A DNA stretch of 64,000 nucleotides from Sphingomonas sp. LC-1 (GCF_025371035.1 NZ_JANZXB010000010.1:62001-126000); one strand, 5' to 3'. Positions 45,747 through 55,640 are shown, numbered from the stretch's first letter. A program made the numbers and translations. The notes: generated from the sequence alone by a model not told the origin.

Positions 45747-48076
45747 CGGCATTTCGGATTCGCGGCGCCGCGCTGTTGTTGGCGGGGTGTGCGCTGTCCG
45801 CCTCGGTCACAGGCCAGGGCCCCAGCGCCGCGACCCAGGGCGCTCGCGACACGTCCGCAGCCTTCTGGGCGGTGCCGCCGGTTCTGGCGTCGGGCACGCG
45901 CCTTCCCTCGCCGACTGGCGGGCAGGTCAGTTGGTCCGCCGATCGTCCTATATTGCGCGGCGATGTCGTGGTTCAGGACGGCCGCGCGCCAATTCGCGTG
46001 ACGCTGACGGGGCGATGGACCGATGCCGTGGGCCGGGTGGTGACCAAGCATTGGACGGTGACGCTGCTGGGCCGCGACGCCCCCCGCCTGCTCGCCTATA
46101 CCCGCGTGCCGACCGACGCGCATGACGCCAACCAGCCGATCATCGCGCGTTCGCTCCACCTCGCCATCGGGCAAGCCAACGACGCGCGACCGCTCAACGC
46201 CAATTACGGCATCGTCTTTCCCATCGGTGAGTATATCGGGGTCGACCGGGTCGAGCATCGCGGGCTGGCCCACGCCTCGCTGTTCCACTTCGCCGATGGC
46301 AGTCTGGGCGTGATCGCCACGCGGGTCGATCTGGCGGGCAAAGCCGATGCCTCGCAGGCAAGCAGCGCCATCGTCTTCCAGAGCGATCCCGCCAGCCCCG
46401 CCGACTTCATCGAACTGGGGTTGATCGATCTGGGCACCCGCACGGGCGTCGTCGCACCAAAGGCCGTATGGGACGGGGCCGCCAAACGCTATCTGGTCAC
46501 ATGGCGCGACGATGGGGGCGCCTCCCACCGCACCAGCGTCGTCGATCTGAAGCGGACCGAACGGGTGCCGACCGCTTTCTTCCCGGAGCGGAATGGTGAA
46601 CGCACGCGCATCGTATCGGCGGGGAATGTCGGTGTCGCGGAGAGCGGCGCCATCCCCATGCCAACCGCGGGCCCCCTGCCCTCCGTAACCGGGGCCGACG
46701 GAGTAGAGGGGATCGCGATCGATCCGCGCATGGCGCAGGCGCTGGCGAACCGATATGGCCGGATACGCAATGTCCAGACTTGGGTCGCGGCACGGACCGT
46801 CCGGCGTGCCGACATCGCCGCGCTGACCGCGACCCGTGCGCATCTCACCTATTCGGATGGATCGTCCGCCACCCGCGCGGTCGACTGGTACACGGCCGAC
46901 CTCGCCCATATCCGAACATCGGGACCGGGACGCTATTGGCTGCGGGGGCGCATACGCCAGCCCGTCTATCCGGCGATCTTTGCCTATAACCGCGCCGACC
47001 CAGTGCTCTTCCGCTATCATCAGGCCGGGCGGACACGCTATCTGTTCATCGCCACCGACGACACCAACAACGACAATGTCGGGTCGCCCCATCTGCCGAT
47101 CCGGGTCGCAGACGGCATCGCCGCGCTCGCCGACGATCATGGTGGTCGCCAACGCGAAGTCGATCTGCTCAACCGGCTGACGCGAAAGGACCGCACCGCC
47201 GAAGGACGGGTGATCGCGGGCTGTTACTGGGCACCCGAAATTCATGAGATAGGCGGACGGCTGTCGATCCTGTTCGCGCCATGCTTCAACCCGGACGACG
47301 ACCAGTCCAACCGCGACGGCGCGTGGCACCGCGTCCAATCGCACATCATGCAGTTGCGGCCCGGTGGCGATCCCGCCAACCCCGCCGACTGGTCCAAACC
47401 CGCCGCCATTCTGAAGGCCGATGGCACGCCGCTGGGTCGGTCGGACTTTCCACGCAATATCAGCCTGGACATGTCCTATTTCGAATCGGGTGGGCAGGCC
47501 TATTACACCTGGTCGCAACGCTATCTGCCCGCGAAAGGCCCGTTGGGCGATCCGCTGACCTGGATCGCGCGGGTCGATCCGTCGCACCCGACGCGCCTCG
47601 CCGGGCCGCCGCGCCCCGCCATCGCGCCGACCCGTGCGTTCGAAGAGAATTTGTCCGAAGGCGCCTTCGCCGTGCATCATGGCGGGCGCATCCACCTGAT
47701 CTATTCCAGTTCCGGGGTCAGCCCGACCTATGTCGTCGGCGGCGCCTGGGCCCGCGAAGGCAGCGACCTGACGAACATCGACAATTGGCACAAATGGACC
47801 GCACCGCTTCAGCACAGCGCGCCGATGCCCCCCGGGGTGACCGATTATCGCCGATACGAGCAAGGGGTCGGGCATGGCGCCTTCACCACCGATGAGGATG
47901 GCAATCTCCTCTATGTCTATCATAGCTGGGGCGACGGAGTGGGCGGCAATGGACGCGATACGCGGCTGCGGCGCGTCCACTGGGCGGCGGACGGGCATCC
48001 CGTACTGGACATGACGAGCGACGAAGAGGTCGACCCTGCCCATCGCGAGGTACGGATGCAGGTCACGGTCCGGTAA
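45743..48076 (+). CDS. Lipoprotein glycoside hydrolase, GH43 family
   Basis: The 777-residue protein starts with a lipoprotein signal (AALLLAGC), so it is probably membrane-anchored. An Ig-like and beta domain (about 40-380, again with a Big_4-like VRRADIAALTATRAHLTYSD segment) precedes a GH43-type propeller. Candidate acids lie in YNRADPVLFRYH, NISLDMSYFESGG and ENLSEGAFAVHHGG. It forms a tight two-gene operon with the first GH43 gene and likely attacks the same polymer. The open frame before the ATG at 45743 lies inside the upstream gene. Confidence 0.83.
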   Translation: MTAFRIRGAALLLAGCALSASVTGQGPSAATQGARDTSAAFWAVPPVLASGTRLPSPTGGQVSWSADRPILRGDVVVQDGRAPIRVTLTGRWTDAVGRVVTKHWTVTLLGRDAPRLLAYTRVPTDAHDANQPIIARSLHLAIGQANDARPLNANYGIVFPIGEYIGVDRVEHRGLAHASLFHFADGSLGVIATRVDLAGKADASQASSAIVFQSDPASPADFIELGLIDLGTRTGVVAPKAVWDGAAKRYLVTWRDDGGASHRTSVVDLKRTERVPTAFFPERNGERTRIVSAGNVGVAESGAIPMPTAGPLPSVTGADGVEGIAIDPRMAQALANRYGRIRNVQTWVAARTVRRADIAALTATRAHLTYSDGSSATRAVDWYTADLAHIRTSGPGRYWLRGRIRQPVYPAIFAYNRADPVLFRYHQAGRTRYLFIATDDTNNDNVGSPHLPIRVADGIAALADDHGGRQREVDLLNRLTRKDRTAEGRVIAGCYWAPEIHEIGGRLSILFAPCFNPDDDQSNRDGAWHRVQSHIMQLRPGGDPANPADWSKPAAILKADGTPLGRSDFPRNISLDMSYFESGGQAYYTWSQRYLPAKGPLGDPLTWIARVDPSHPTRLAGPPRPAIAPTRAFEENLSEGAFAVHHGGRIHLIYSSSGVSPTYVVGGAWAREGSDLTNIDNWHKWTAPLQHSAPMPPGVTDYRRYEQGVGHGAFTTDEDGNLLYVYHSWGDGVGGNGRDTRLRRVHWAADGHPVLDMTSDEEVDPAHREVRMQVTVR

Positions 48077-48271
48077 TGGCGGGGCGCGTTACCGGGCTGG
48101 CGATCAGGTTGGCCGGAAGGAGGCACAGCCATTCCTCGGTCGCCATCCCGCCATCGGCAAAGAACGGCCGGGCGGCTGACCAGCCACCGCGCCGCGGCAT
48201 AGAGGTTGTGCGGGCATGGTCCGACGCAAATGCTTGACCAAAACGCTTTTGCGCCCCCAATAATGGTCGTG

Positions 48272-49027
48272 ATGGACAACGCACCCACGACGCAGGACCG
48301 GCTCTACCGGGAACTGGCCCGCACCCTGATCGCCGAACTGGTCGAAGGCCGTTACCCGGTCGGCACCCGGATGCCCGCCGAACGCGAATTGGCGACGCGC
48401 TTCGACGTCAGCCGCCCGGTCATTCGGGAAGCGCTGATCGCCTTGGAAGTCCAGGGCTTCATCGAGGTTCGGATCGGTTCGGGCGCGCATGTCGTCGCCC
48501 TTCCCGGCCAGGGCGAGACCCCGGATTTCGGCGTGTCCGCGATGGAGGTGGCCGAGGCGCGCCTGTTGTTCGAACCGGAATCCGCCGCACTGGCCGCGAC
48601 CCAGATCACCGATGCCGAATTGGACGAACTGGCCGCACTGGTCGATGCGATCGAAGAAGAGAATAGGGAAGTCGGCGGGGCCTTCCGCGCCGACCGCGCC
48701 TTTCACACGCTGATCGCGCGCGTCACCCGGAACAGCGCCATCCTGGAGACGATCGACCGGCTGTGGGAACAGCGCGAACGATCGGCGGAAAGCGCGCTGC
48801 TGGATGCCAAGGTCCGCGCGATCGACGTGCGTCCGATCGTCGAGCACCACGCCGCCATATTGGAGGCGCTGCGGGCCCGGGACTCGCTCGCCGCGCGCGC
48901 CGCGATGCAACGCCATCTGACCGCGGCGCTGGAAGGCCTGCTGATCGCCAGCGAGGCGCGCGCCGTGGAGGAAGTGCGGCAGGCCCTGGCGGCGAAACGA
49001 GACCGGACCGCCCATCTGAAAATCTGA
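48272..49027 (+). CDS. GntR family transcriptional regulator, FCD (FadR) subfamily
   Basis: The roughly 251-residue protein has an N-terminal winged helix (VGTRMPAERELATRFDVSRP, VIREALIALEVQGFIEVR) and a C-terminal helical FCD domain with the metal-binding pattern (RADRAFHTLIARVTRN, EHHAAILEALRARD). FCD regulators sense sugar acids or similar small acids and usually repress uptake and degradation genes. Starts at 48263, 48269 (GTG) and 48272 are all in frame with no ribosome binding site. TTGACC (48234-48239) and AATAAT (48259-48264) upstream suggest a leaderless mRNA. It probably controls the GH43 operon or the receptors. Confidence 0.87.
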   Translation: MDNAPTTQDRLYRELARTLIAELVEGRYPVGTRMPAERELATRFDVSRPVIREALIALEVQGFIEVRIGSGAHVVALPGQGETPDFGVSAMEVAEARLLFEPESAALAATQITDAELDELAALVDAIEEENREVGGAFRADRAFHTLIARVTRNSAILETIDRLWEQRERSAESALLDAKVRAIDVRPIVEHHAAILEALRARDSLAARAAMQRHLTAALEGLLIASEARAVEEVRQALAAKRDRTAHLKI

Positions 49028-49201
49028 CGGGGAATTCGCGACAGGTCCGACCCTGCCGCACGACATATGCTCCCTGCCCTACTGACACGCGCGCTACATA
49101 TTTCTCCCCTATCGGCGCCTGTCCGCCGACGGCGTGCGGGTGTCGGGGCATGGGATGACGGGCGAAGGGCATAGGCAATCGGGTCCGCCGGGCAGGCGCG
49201 C

Positions 49202-51895
49202 ATGACGGTCCTCGTCGCGCTGGCGCTGGCCCAGGCCGCAGCACAGACCGATCCCGTCCTCGCGGTCGATCTTCCGGCCGGATCGGTCGCCACCGGACTG
49301 GACCGATTGTCGCGAGAGGTGGGTCTGGCACTAGTCGGCAGGCCCGGCGATCTGGCGGGGCGGCGCGCTCCGCACCTGCGGGGGAGGCTGCGCCTGTCCG
49401 AGGCGCTCGACCGCTGGTGCCGCCCCGCGGGATTGCGCTGCCATCTGCTCGCCGGGGGTATCGTCGTGCGGGCAGCCGGACCAATGCCCCGCCCCGTCGT
49501 CAGGCCCCGCCCGCGATCCGTCCCCATCGAACCCGTGGTCGGCCCGGACGTGATCGTCACCGGGCGGCGCGGAACCCTGGTCCAGGGGGAGTTGGAGCGC
49601 AGCTATTCCGCTTCGCACATCGACAGCACCGAGCTCAGCCGTCGCAGCTCGCAAAGTCTGGCGGAGCTGCTGACCGGCCTGCCCGGCCTATGGGTCGACA
49701 ATTCGGCCGGGGTGGCGGCCAACAGCATCCGGGTGCGCGGCATTCCACTCGACGGCTATCAGGCGATCGCGGTGCAGGAAGATGGCTTGCCGGTCCAGCA
49801 CGACACGCTGCCCTGGACCGATATTGACCAGTTCGTCCGCCCCGACCTGATGATCGCGAGCGCCGATTATGTGCGGGGTGGTCCCTCCGCAATCTTCGCC
49901 AGCAACGCGCCCGGCGGCGTCCTCAATCTGCGCACTCGTGCCGCCGGCGACCATCATGGCGGAGAGGTACGCACGACATTGACCGACTTCGGGCTGTTTC
50001 GATGGGAAGGCTATGCCACTGGCCCCATCGCGCCCGGCTGGCGTGTGATCGTCGGTGGCACCCTGACCCGCGATCCGACCGTCCGCCGGATCGCCGAGAC
50101 GCTGGGCGGCGGGCAGGTGCGCGCGCGGGTCGATCATGATTTGCGCGGGGGCGGACGGCTGACCCTGGCCCTGCATGGGATGGACGATGATACGCTCAAC
50201 ATCTCGTCCTTTCCAATGCGGTATCGGGCGGGGCGGTTCGCGATACTACCCGGCTTCGATCCCCGGCGCGGCAGCTTTTTCGGACCCGAGCTGACCCGGT
50301 TGCGCTTCGCGGCGCTGGGCGAACGACCGCTGGGGCGCAACAATCGCAATCGCTTGGTGACGCCGTCGCTGTCGCTTGTGCGCGATGTGGCGGGCGGCGT
50401 GTTGACCGCCCGCGCCCATTATCGCTGGTCGCGGACCGAACGCTACGCCTTGTCGTCCTCAGGCGCGGCGATCCCGGCCGAACGGCTTCTGGCCGATGCC
50501 CTGCCCCGTCTGACTGCCGCTTTCCCGACCATCGCCAGGGTCGCGCTCGCCCACGCCAGCGACGGCAGCGCCTTCGCCCCGATCGCGGGGAATGACCGGG
50601 CCATCGCGCTGAACCCCGTCGCCGCCGACACGCGTCTGTGCGAGGCGATGGTCGACCTGTCCTATGCGCATGGCCTGGAGGCGGGCGGGCACCATGACCT
50701 GACGCTGGGGCTGTACGCAGTCGGTTATCGCTGGGATTTTCGACGTGCGGTGGCGCGCGTGCTGTTGGAGGCGCGGGAACAGGGGCGGCGGCTCGATATG
50801 GTCGCGTTGGATGCCGACGGCCGCGTCCTGGGCCGTGCGACCGATGACGGGTTGCTCAGCACCGGCTCGACCTATGAAGCGCTTCGTGGCCATCAGCGGA
50901 TGATCGCGCTCTACGCCGCCGACGAGTGGCAGGTGGCGGAACGCTGGCGGCTCGACTGGGGATTGCGGCACGAGCGGGCCGCGCCTTCGGCCTGGGTCGA
51001 ACGTCCAGCGACTGTCGATGGCGGCGATCCGATGACGCTGGCGGACGACCGGATCGCGATCGGATCGGGGCAATGGGATAGACGACAACGGCATCTCGCG
51101 CAGACGGCGGCGACCCTCGCGCTGCATTGGCGCGCTAGCCCCGCACTGGGGCTGTTCACCCGTGCGACCCGCGCGATGCGACTGCCCGATCCGGGCGTGT
51201 TCCGCATCGGCAGCGGCGATCCCGCCCGCGCGCTGACCATCGAGCAGGGCGAGTTCGGGCTGATCTGGCAAGGGGCGGGCCTGGGATTGGAGGCGACGGC
51301 CTTTGCCAGCCGTTTCCCCGACATTGCCCTGCCCGACCTGTCGCTCGACCCCGCGACAGGCGCCGTCCGGATCGGCGAACATGCCGCCTCGGCGCGCACG
51401 CTGGGGCTGGAGATCGGCGCAAGGGCCAGCCCCCTGCCCGGCCTGTCGATACGCGGCACCGTGACATGGCAGGACCCCCGGCTGCAGTCCTATCGCGTCG
51501 CCAGCCTGATCGACGGAGTGCCGGTGACCACTGACCTGAGCGGCCGGATGCCAAGGCGGGTTCCGCGAGTGATGGCCAGCCTGTCCGCCAGCGCCGCACT
51601 GCCCCGGACCGGCATCACCCTAGACGGCGATGTGTCGGCCATGGGACGACGCTTTGCCGACGATGCCAATAGTCTCGCCCTGCCGTGCTTTGCCCTGGTC
51701 GGACTGGGCGCAAGCTGGACGGTGACGCCCGCCCTGACCCTGGGTTTGCGCGTGACCAATCTTTTCGATCAGGTCGCGATCATGCAGGGCGACGCCCTGG
51801 GCGGCGAAATCCGGGCGGGTGACGGTGACGGGGTCGCCACCGTTCGCGCGCAGCAGGGTCGCGTGGCGGCGCTCAGCGTGGCTTGGCGGCTGTAA
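49202..51895 (+). CDS. TonB-dependent receptor with N-terminal STN signalling domain
   Basis: The 897-residue outer-membrane receptor has a short signal sequence and then an STN domain (about 20-95; VDLPAGSVATGLDRLSREVG, LRLSEALDRWCRPAGLRCHL). This domain in FecA-type receptors passes the ligand signal to a FecR anti-sigma factor. A linker leads to the TonB box and plug (GPDVIVTGRRG, SLAELLTGLPGLWV, RVRGIPLDGYQ, GGPSAIFASNAPGGVLNLRT) and the 22-strand barrel ending VAALSVAWRL. The substrate is unknown. A FecI-FecR pair lies 4 kb downstream. Its 3' end overlaps the convergent phosphatase gene by 23 bases. Confidence 0.9.
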   Translation: MTVLVALALAQAAAQTDPVLAVDLPAGSVATGLDRLSREVGLALVGRPGDLAGRRAPHLRGRLRLSEALDRWCRPAGLRCHLLAGGIVVRAAGPMPRPVVRPRPRSVPIEPVVGPDVIVTGRRGTLVQGELERSYSASHIDSTELSRRSSQSLAELLTGLPGLWVDNSAGVAANSIRVRGIPLDGYQAIAVQEDGLPVQHDTLPWTDIDQFVRPDLMIASADYVRGGPSAIFASNAPGGVLNLRTRAAGDHHGGEVRTTLTDFGLFRWEGYATGPIAPGWRVIVGGTLTRDPTVRRIAETLGGGQVRARVDHDLRGGGRLTLALHGMDDDTLNISSFPMRYRAGRFAILPGFDPRRGSFFGPELTRLRFAALGERPLGRNNRNRLVTPSLSLVRDVAGGVLTARAHYRWSRTERYALSSSGAAIPAERLLADALPRLTAAFPTIARVALAHASDGSAFAPIAGNDRAIALNPVAADTRLCEAMVDLSYAHGLEAGGHHDLTLGLYAVGYRWDFRRAVARVLLEAREQGRRLDMVALDADGRVLGRATDDGLLSTGSTYEALRGHQRMIALYAADEWQVAERWRLDWGLRHERAAPSAWVERPATVDGGDPMTLADDRIAIGSGQWDRRQRHLAQTAATLALHWRASPALGLFTRATRAMRLPDPGVFRIGSGDPARALTIEQGEFGLIWQGAGLGLEATAFASRFPDIALPDLSLDPATGAVRIGEHAASARTLGLEIGARASPLPGLSIRGTVTWQDPRLQSYRVASLIDGVPVTTDLSGRMPRRVPRVMASLSASAALPRTGITLDGDVSAMGRRFADDANSLALPCFALVGLGASWTVTPALTLGLRVTNLFDQVAIMQGDALGGEIRAGDGDGVATVRAQQGRVAALSVAWRL

Positions 51896-52622
51896 GTCCC
51901 CGGCGATAGAGCGCCAGTTCCTCGGCCGCCGCCGCCATGTCGCGCCGGAAATCGGCATTGCCATGCTCACGCGCCACCAGGGCGCTCGCCGCCAGATAGC
52001 CGCCCTCGACTGCGCTTTGCGAATGCGATCCGCAAATCCAGCGGCTGTCGCCATAATCGCGCCCACGCGCCAGGATCGCGGTCGCGCGGTCCGGCATCAG
52101 CTCCGCCATCAGCAGTGCAAAGCTCCAGCCATGGGCGGTATGGCCCGAGGGATAATCGCCATTGGCGATCAGCGACGCGGTGCGCGGTTCGCAGATGGGC
52201 AAATCGGTGCCGATAAACGGACGCGGCGACTGCCAACGCGTCTTGGCCACGCGGATAGCCGCTGATCGATCCGCCCCGAAACGCGCGAGCAAGGCTTGCG
52301 TCACCGGCAGCTTGGTCCAGTCGGGTTGGAAGCCGAGAGCGTCGGCAAAGCGTGCGCCGAGGTCGCTGGATACATCGGCTGCGGCCTGTTGCCACCGCGC
52401 CATGCCCCGCAGCGCGCGGCTATCGCGAAAGGCCTTCGCATCGGCCAGCGCGCGGGGCGAGCCGGGCGTCGGTGGCCCCGGAAGGACGGTCGTCAGGTTC
52501 ACCCCCTCCCCTGCCGCCAGATAGCCCGTCACCTCCCGAGCCTGCACCGGCACCGCGACCGACACAAGCATAGCCGCGCTCATCGCCAATAAAATGGCCG
52601 ATCGCCCTGTCGTCCGCCCCAT
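51873..52622 (-). CDS. Class A (PhoN-like) acid phosphatase, PAP2 superfamily, with altered motif 3
   Basis: The 249-residue secreted protein has a signal peptide (VAVPVQA-R) and the PAP2 phosphatase motifs: KTRWQSPRPF (Lys and Arg of motif 1), YPSGHTAHG (motif 2), and SRWICGSHSQSAVEGG (motif 3). In motif 3 the usual S-R-x5-H-x3-D ends in Ala instead of Asp, while the catalytic His is kept. The DNA codon is GCA, so this is not a reading error on my part. It would release phosphate from organic phosphates in the periplasm if active. It lies between two TonB receptor genes. Confidence 0.85.
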   Translation of the reverse strand: MGRTTGRSAILLAMSAAMLVSVAVPVQAREVTGYLAAGEGVNLTTVLPGPPTPGSPRALADAKAFRDSRALRGMARWQQAAADVSSDLGARFADALGFQPDWTKLPVTQALLARFGADRSAAIRVAKTRWQSPRPFIGTDLPICEPRTASLIANGDYPSGHTAHGWSFALLMAELMPDRATAILARGRDYGDSRWICGSHSQSAVEGGYLAASALVAREHGNADFRRDMAAAAEELALYRRGLTAAKPR

Positions 52623-52757
52623 TTCCTTACCCCCACTCGCAATATTGGCCCGTCACATCCGAAGAGCTGAACCACCGCAGAGCGGGGACAGCCTTAGCTG
52701 GGCCTATTCCACAAAAGCCATGGCCTCGGCCATTGTCACAAAAACTACACAATTGTC

Positions 52758-52784
52758 TTAAAACTTTTACAAAATTCCTTGTCC
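52758..52784 (+). promoter_or_regulatory. Candidate FecI-type ECF promoter
   Basis: TTAAAAC (52758-52764), a 14-base spacer, then TTGTCC (52779-52784) resembles the FecI-class promoter layout (an AAAA-rich -35 and a TGTCC -10) as I recall it for E. coli fecA. It lies 82 bases upstream of the receptor start. The FecI-like sigma gene follows that receptor, which supports the assignment. Confidence 0.45.
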
Positions 52785-52866
52785 CCGTTTGCAGCCCGCC
52801 CCCGTCTACCCCCACGATCGTCCGCATGGCCGGGCGAGCGGATTTCTCGTGGGGGTTTACATCGTG

Positions 52867-55584
52867 ATGGTTAACAAGCGGACGCTGCTGCTGGCGTCGA
52901 GCGCATTTTTCGTGGCGCAGCCGGTGACGGCACAGGAAATGCCGTCGGATCAGGGCAGCCCGACCAGCGATGCCGGGGAGGTCGTCGTGACCGGTTACCG
53001 CACCAGCCTGGCACAGGCGCGCAATGCCAAGCGGGATGCGACGATCATCAAGGATTCGATCGCGGCCAGCGACATCGCCGCCTTTCCCGACCTGAACCTT
53101 GCCGAAGCGCTGCAGCGCCTGCCCGGCGTCGCGATCAACCGCGAGGCCGGCGAAGGTCGCCGGATTTCCTTGCGCGGCCTCGGCCCCGACTTCACCCGCG
53201 TACAGTTGAACGGCATGGAAGTGCTGGGCAATGTCGACTCGCCGCAGGACAGCCGGGGGCAGACGACGCGCGACCGCGCCTTCGACTTCAACCTGTTCGC
53301 CGCCGAACTGTTCAACCATGTCGATGTCGAGAAGTCCTACCAGGCGCAGCAGACCGAGGGCGGCCTGGCGGGCACGGTCGGTCTCTTCACTGCGCGTCCC
53401 TTCGACTATAAGGGCAGCAAGATCGCCTTGTCGGCGCAGGGCGGCACCAATTCGCTGACCCGCGATTTCCAGCCGCGCCTGACCGGCCTGATCTCCAAGA
53501 ACTGGGGCAATTTCGGCATTCTGGTCTCGGGCGCCTATAGCCGCCGCAACACGCGCGAAGAGGGCTTCGACACCTATCGCTGGCGCCGCAACAAGGCCAA
53601 TGGCAGCGACATTTCCCGCCTGACCGCCGCCGAGCAGGCCAAGATCAACTCGGGCGACCTCCTGTTCGCACGCGGCAACCGCCTGTCGGTATGGGACAGC
53701 AAGCAGGAGCGGATCGGCCTTACCTCCTCGATCCAATGGGCGCCGACCGATAAGGTCCATGTGACGCTGGACGGCCTGTACGGCCAGTTCAAGGGCGACC
53801 GGTTCGAGACCCACCTCGCCTCGCGCGGCGGCGGCAGCTCGACCTGGCTGGGCGGCGGCGAGACCTTTGCGGGCACCGTCTATCCCAATTCGCGGGTCAA
53901 CGCGATCCAGTGGAACGACCGGAACGAGGTGACCTATCTCGACGTGTCGGGCGGCAAGGCATCGACCGAAACGCGGATCCAGAACACCAAGAACGTCTTC
54001 AAGCAACTCGTCCTGTCGGGCGACGCGGAGCTGGTCGACGGGCTGACCTTCCACTGGCTGGGCGGCGTCGAACGGTCGCGCTACGACATGCCGGTCAACG
54101 ACAAGTTCACGCTTGAAGGATTCGGCGACGTCATCTCCGACTATCGCGGCGGCACCTATTCGCTGGTCAACACGTACAAGTTCAATCCGGCCGACGCCAA
54201 TTTCTGGCACGCCAAGCGGCTCTATGTGAACAACACCTTCCAGGATTCGGCGTTCGACAATGTGAAGGGGCGCTTCGAGTACAAGGTCACCCCCGACGAC
54301 ACGATCAGCGTCGGCGGCGAGTGGCGGCGTTTCGGCAATAGCGGCTATTATGCCGAACAGGACAATATCCTGACCAGCGGCTTCGTCTCGGGCAAGGTCA
54401 ATGCCAACCCCACTGCCTATGCGCAGACCTATACCGGCTATAGCGGGCAGGACTGGACGATCGTCGACTTCCCCAAGATGCTCCAGACGCTGGGTATCGA
54501 CCGGTCGCAATATCTGACCAAGCGGCTCGGCGTGTTCGCGGTCGAGGAGCGCACCGGCGCGGCGTTCGCGCAATATGACTGGAACCATATCCTGGGCGGC
54601 ATTCCGTTCCGCGGCAATATCGGCGCGCGCTATTACCGGACGACCGTCACTTCGGACGGCGTGGCCAGTGTCGGCCCGATCACCGTGCGCGGCGAATATC
54701 AGGGCGTGCTTCCCGCCGCGAACCTAATCTTCGAGCTCGATCCCGGCCTGATGCTGCGCTTCGCCGCCTCGAAGAACATCAACCGGCCCGCGCTCGGTGC
54801 GCTGGCGGTCAACGGTTCGGTCAGCAACGACAATGGCAATATCACCGTGTCGATCGGCAACCCGAATCTGCGTCCCTACAAGTCGACCGATTTCAACATT
54901 TCGTCCGAATATTATTTCGGCTCGGTCGGCTATGTCGCCGCCGCCATGTTCTACAAGACGTTGGACGGCTATATCTCGACCCAGACGGTCAACAACGTGC
55001 CCTATTCGCAGACGGGCCTGCCCGACAATCTCTATCCCGGCGTGACGGGCGCGACTTTGGTCGACAGCTATTCCCGCCCCGTGAATCTGCTCAAGACCAA
55101 CTTGTTCGGGGTCGAACTGTCGGGGCAGACCGACTTCAAATTCTTGCCCGCCCCCTTCGACCGGCTGGGGACGGCGGTGAACTTCACCTATGTCGACTCG
55201 CGGCTCGATTACTCCAAAATCTATACGGGCAGCATCGCAACGACGCTGGAGGGGTTGAGCAAGTATAACGCCAACGCCACCCTTTATTATCAGGACAAGG
55301 CGTTCGACGCGCGCATTTCCGCCAATTATCGCAGCGGCTGGATTCTCAGCGCCTCGCCGGTGCTCACGTCGCTCGGCCCCGACCAGGACGTGACCGGGTT
55401 CGAGGGGACCGTCTATGTCGATATGTCGGCGCATTACACGGTCAGCGATCACGTCCAGCTGACGCTGAACGGCATCAACCTGACCAACCAGCGTGAGCGG
55501 CAATATTCGAACAGCACCAAGCGGCTCTATGTCGTCACCCGTTCGGGCGCGACGGTGCTGGGCGGCATCCGGCTGACCTTCTGA
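52867..55584 (+). CDS. TonB-dependent receptor (no STN domain)
   Basis: The 905-residue receptor has a signal peptide (SSAFFVAQPVTA-Q) followed within 25 residues by a TonB box-like EVVVTGYRTS. The plug follows (LAEALQRLPGVAINREAGEG, RRISLRGLGPDFTRVQLNGM) and then a large barrel ending GATVLGGIRLTF. It is of the Caulobacter/Xanthomonas type that often imports sugars or other nutrients. No STN domain is present, so it cannot signal through FecR in the classical way. The ATG at 52867 is preceded by GTGGGGG. A strong terminator and then FecI-FecR genes follow. Confidence 0.9.
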   Translation: MVNKRTLLLASSAFFVAQPVTAQEMPSDQGSPTSDAGEVVVTGYRTSLAQARNAKRDATIIKDSIAASDIAAFPDLNLAEALQRLPGVAINREAGEGRRISLRGLGPDFTRVQLNGMEVLGNVDSPQDSRGQTTRDRAFDFNLFAAELFNHVDVEKSYQAQQTEGGLAGTVGLFTARPFDYKGSKIALSAQGGTNSLTRDFQPRLTGLISKNWGNFGILVSGAYSRRNTREEGFDTYRWRRNKANGSDISRLTAAEQAKINSGDLLFARGNRLSVWDSKQERIGLTSSIQWAPTDKVHVTLDGLYGQFKGDRFETHLASRGGGSSTWLGGGETFAGTVYPNSRVNAIQWNDRNEVTYLDVSGGKASTETRIQNTKNVFKQLVLSGDAELVDGLTFHWLGGVERSRYDMPVNDKFTLEGFGDVISDYRGGTYSLVNTYKFNPADANFWHAKRLYVNNTFQDSAFDNVKGRFEYKVTPDDTISVGGEWRRFGNSGYYAEQDNILTSGFVSGKVNANPTAYAQTYTGYSGQDWTIVDFPKMLQTLGIDRSQYLTKRLGVFAVEERTGAAFAQYDWNHILGGIPFRGNIGARYYRTTVTSDGVASVGPITVRGEYQGVLPAANLIFELDPGLMLRFAASKNINRPALGALAVNGSVSNDNGNITVSIGNPNLRPYKSTDFNISSEYYFGSVGYVAAAMFYKTLDGYISTQTVNNVPYSQTGLPDNLYPGVTGATLVDSYSRPVNLLKTNLFGVELSGQTDFKFLPAPFDRLGTAVNFTYVDSRLDYSKIYTGSIATTLEGLSKYNANATLYYQDKAFDARISANYRSGWILSASPVLTSLGPDQDVTGFEGTVYVDMSAHYTVSDHVQLTLNGINLTNQRERQYSNSTKRLYVVTRSGATVLGGIRLTF

Positions 55585-55640
55585 TCATGCCATGACCTTC
55601 GGCCTTGATACCCGGCATGTTCGGGGTATCAGCCGATCAC

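Noticed and set aside
45602-48043. An 813-codon open frame opposite the second GH43 gene
   Set aside because: The plus-strand frame has a lipoprotein signal, coupled start and GH43 motifs. The minus frame has none and is a shadow of high GC content.
52731-52784. Three TTGTC boxes as a direct-repeat operator
   Set aside because: The spacing is irregular (20 and 26 bases) and the flanks differ. Only the third box, within the FecI-type layout, has a reasoned role.
52627-54588. A 653-codon minus-strand frame opposite the TonB receptor at 52867
   Set aside because: The receptor has signal peptide, TonB box, plug and barrel signatures. The opposite frame overlaps the promoter region and has no domain content.
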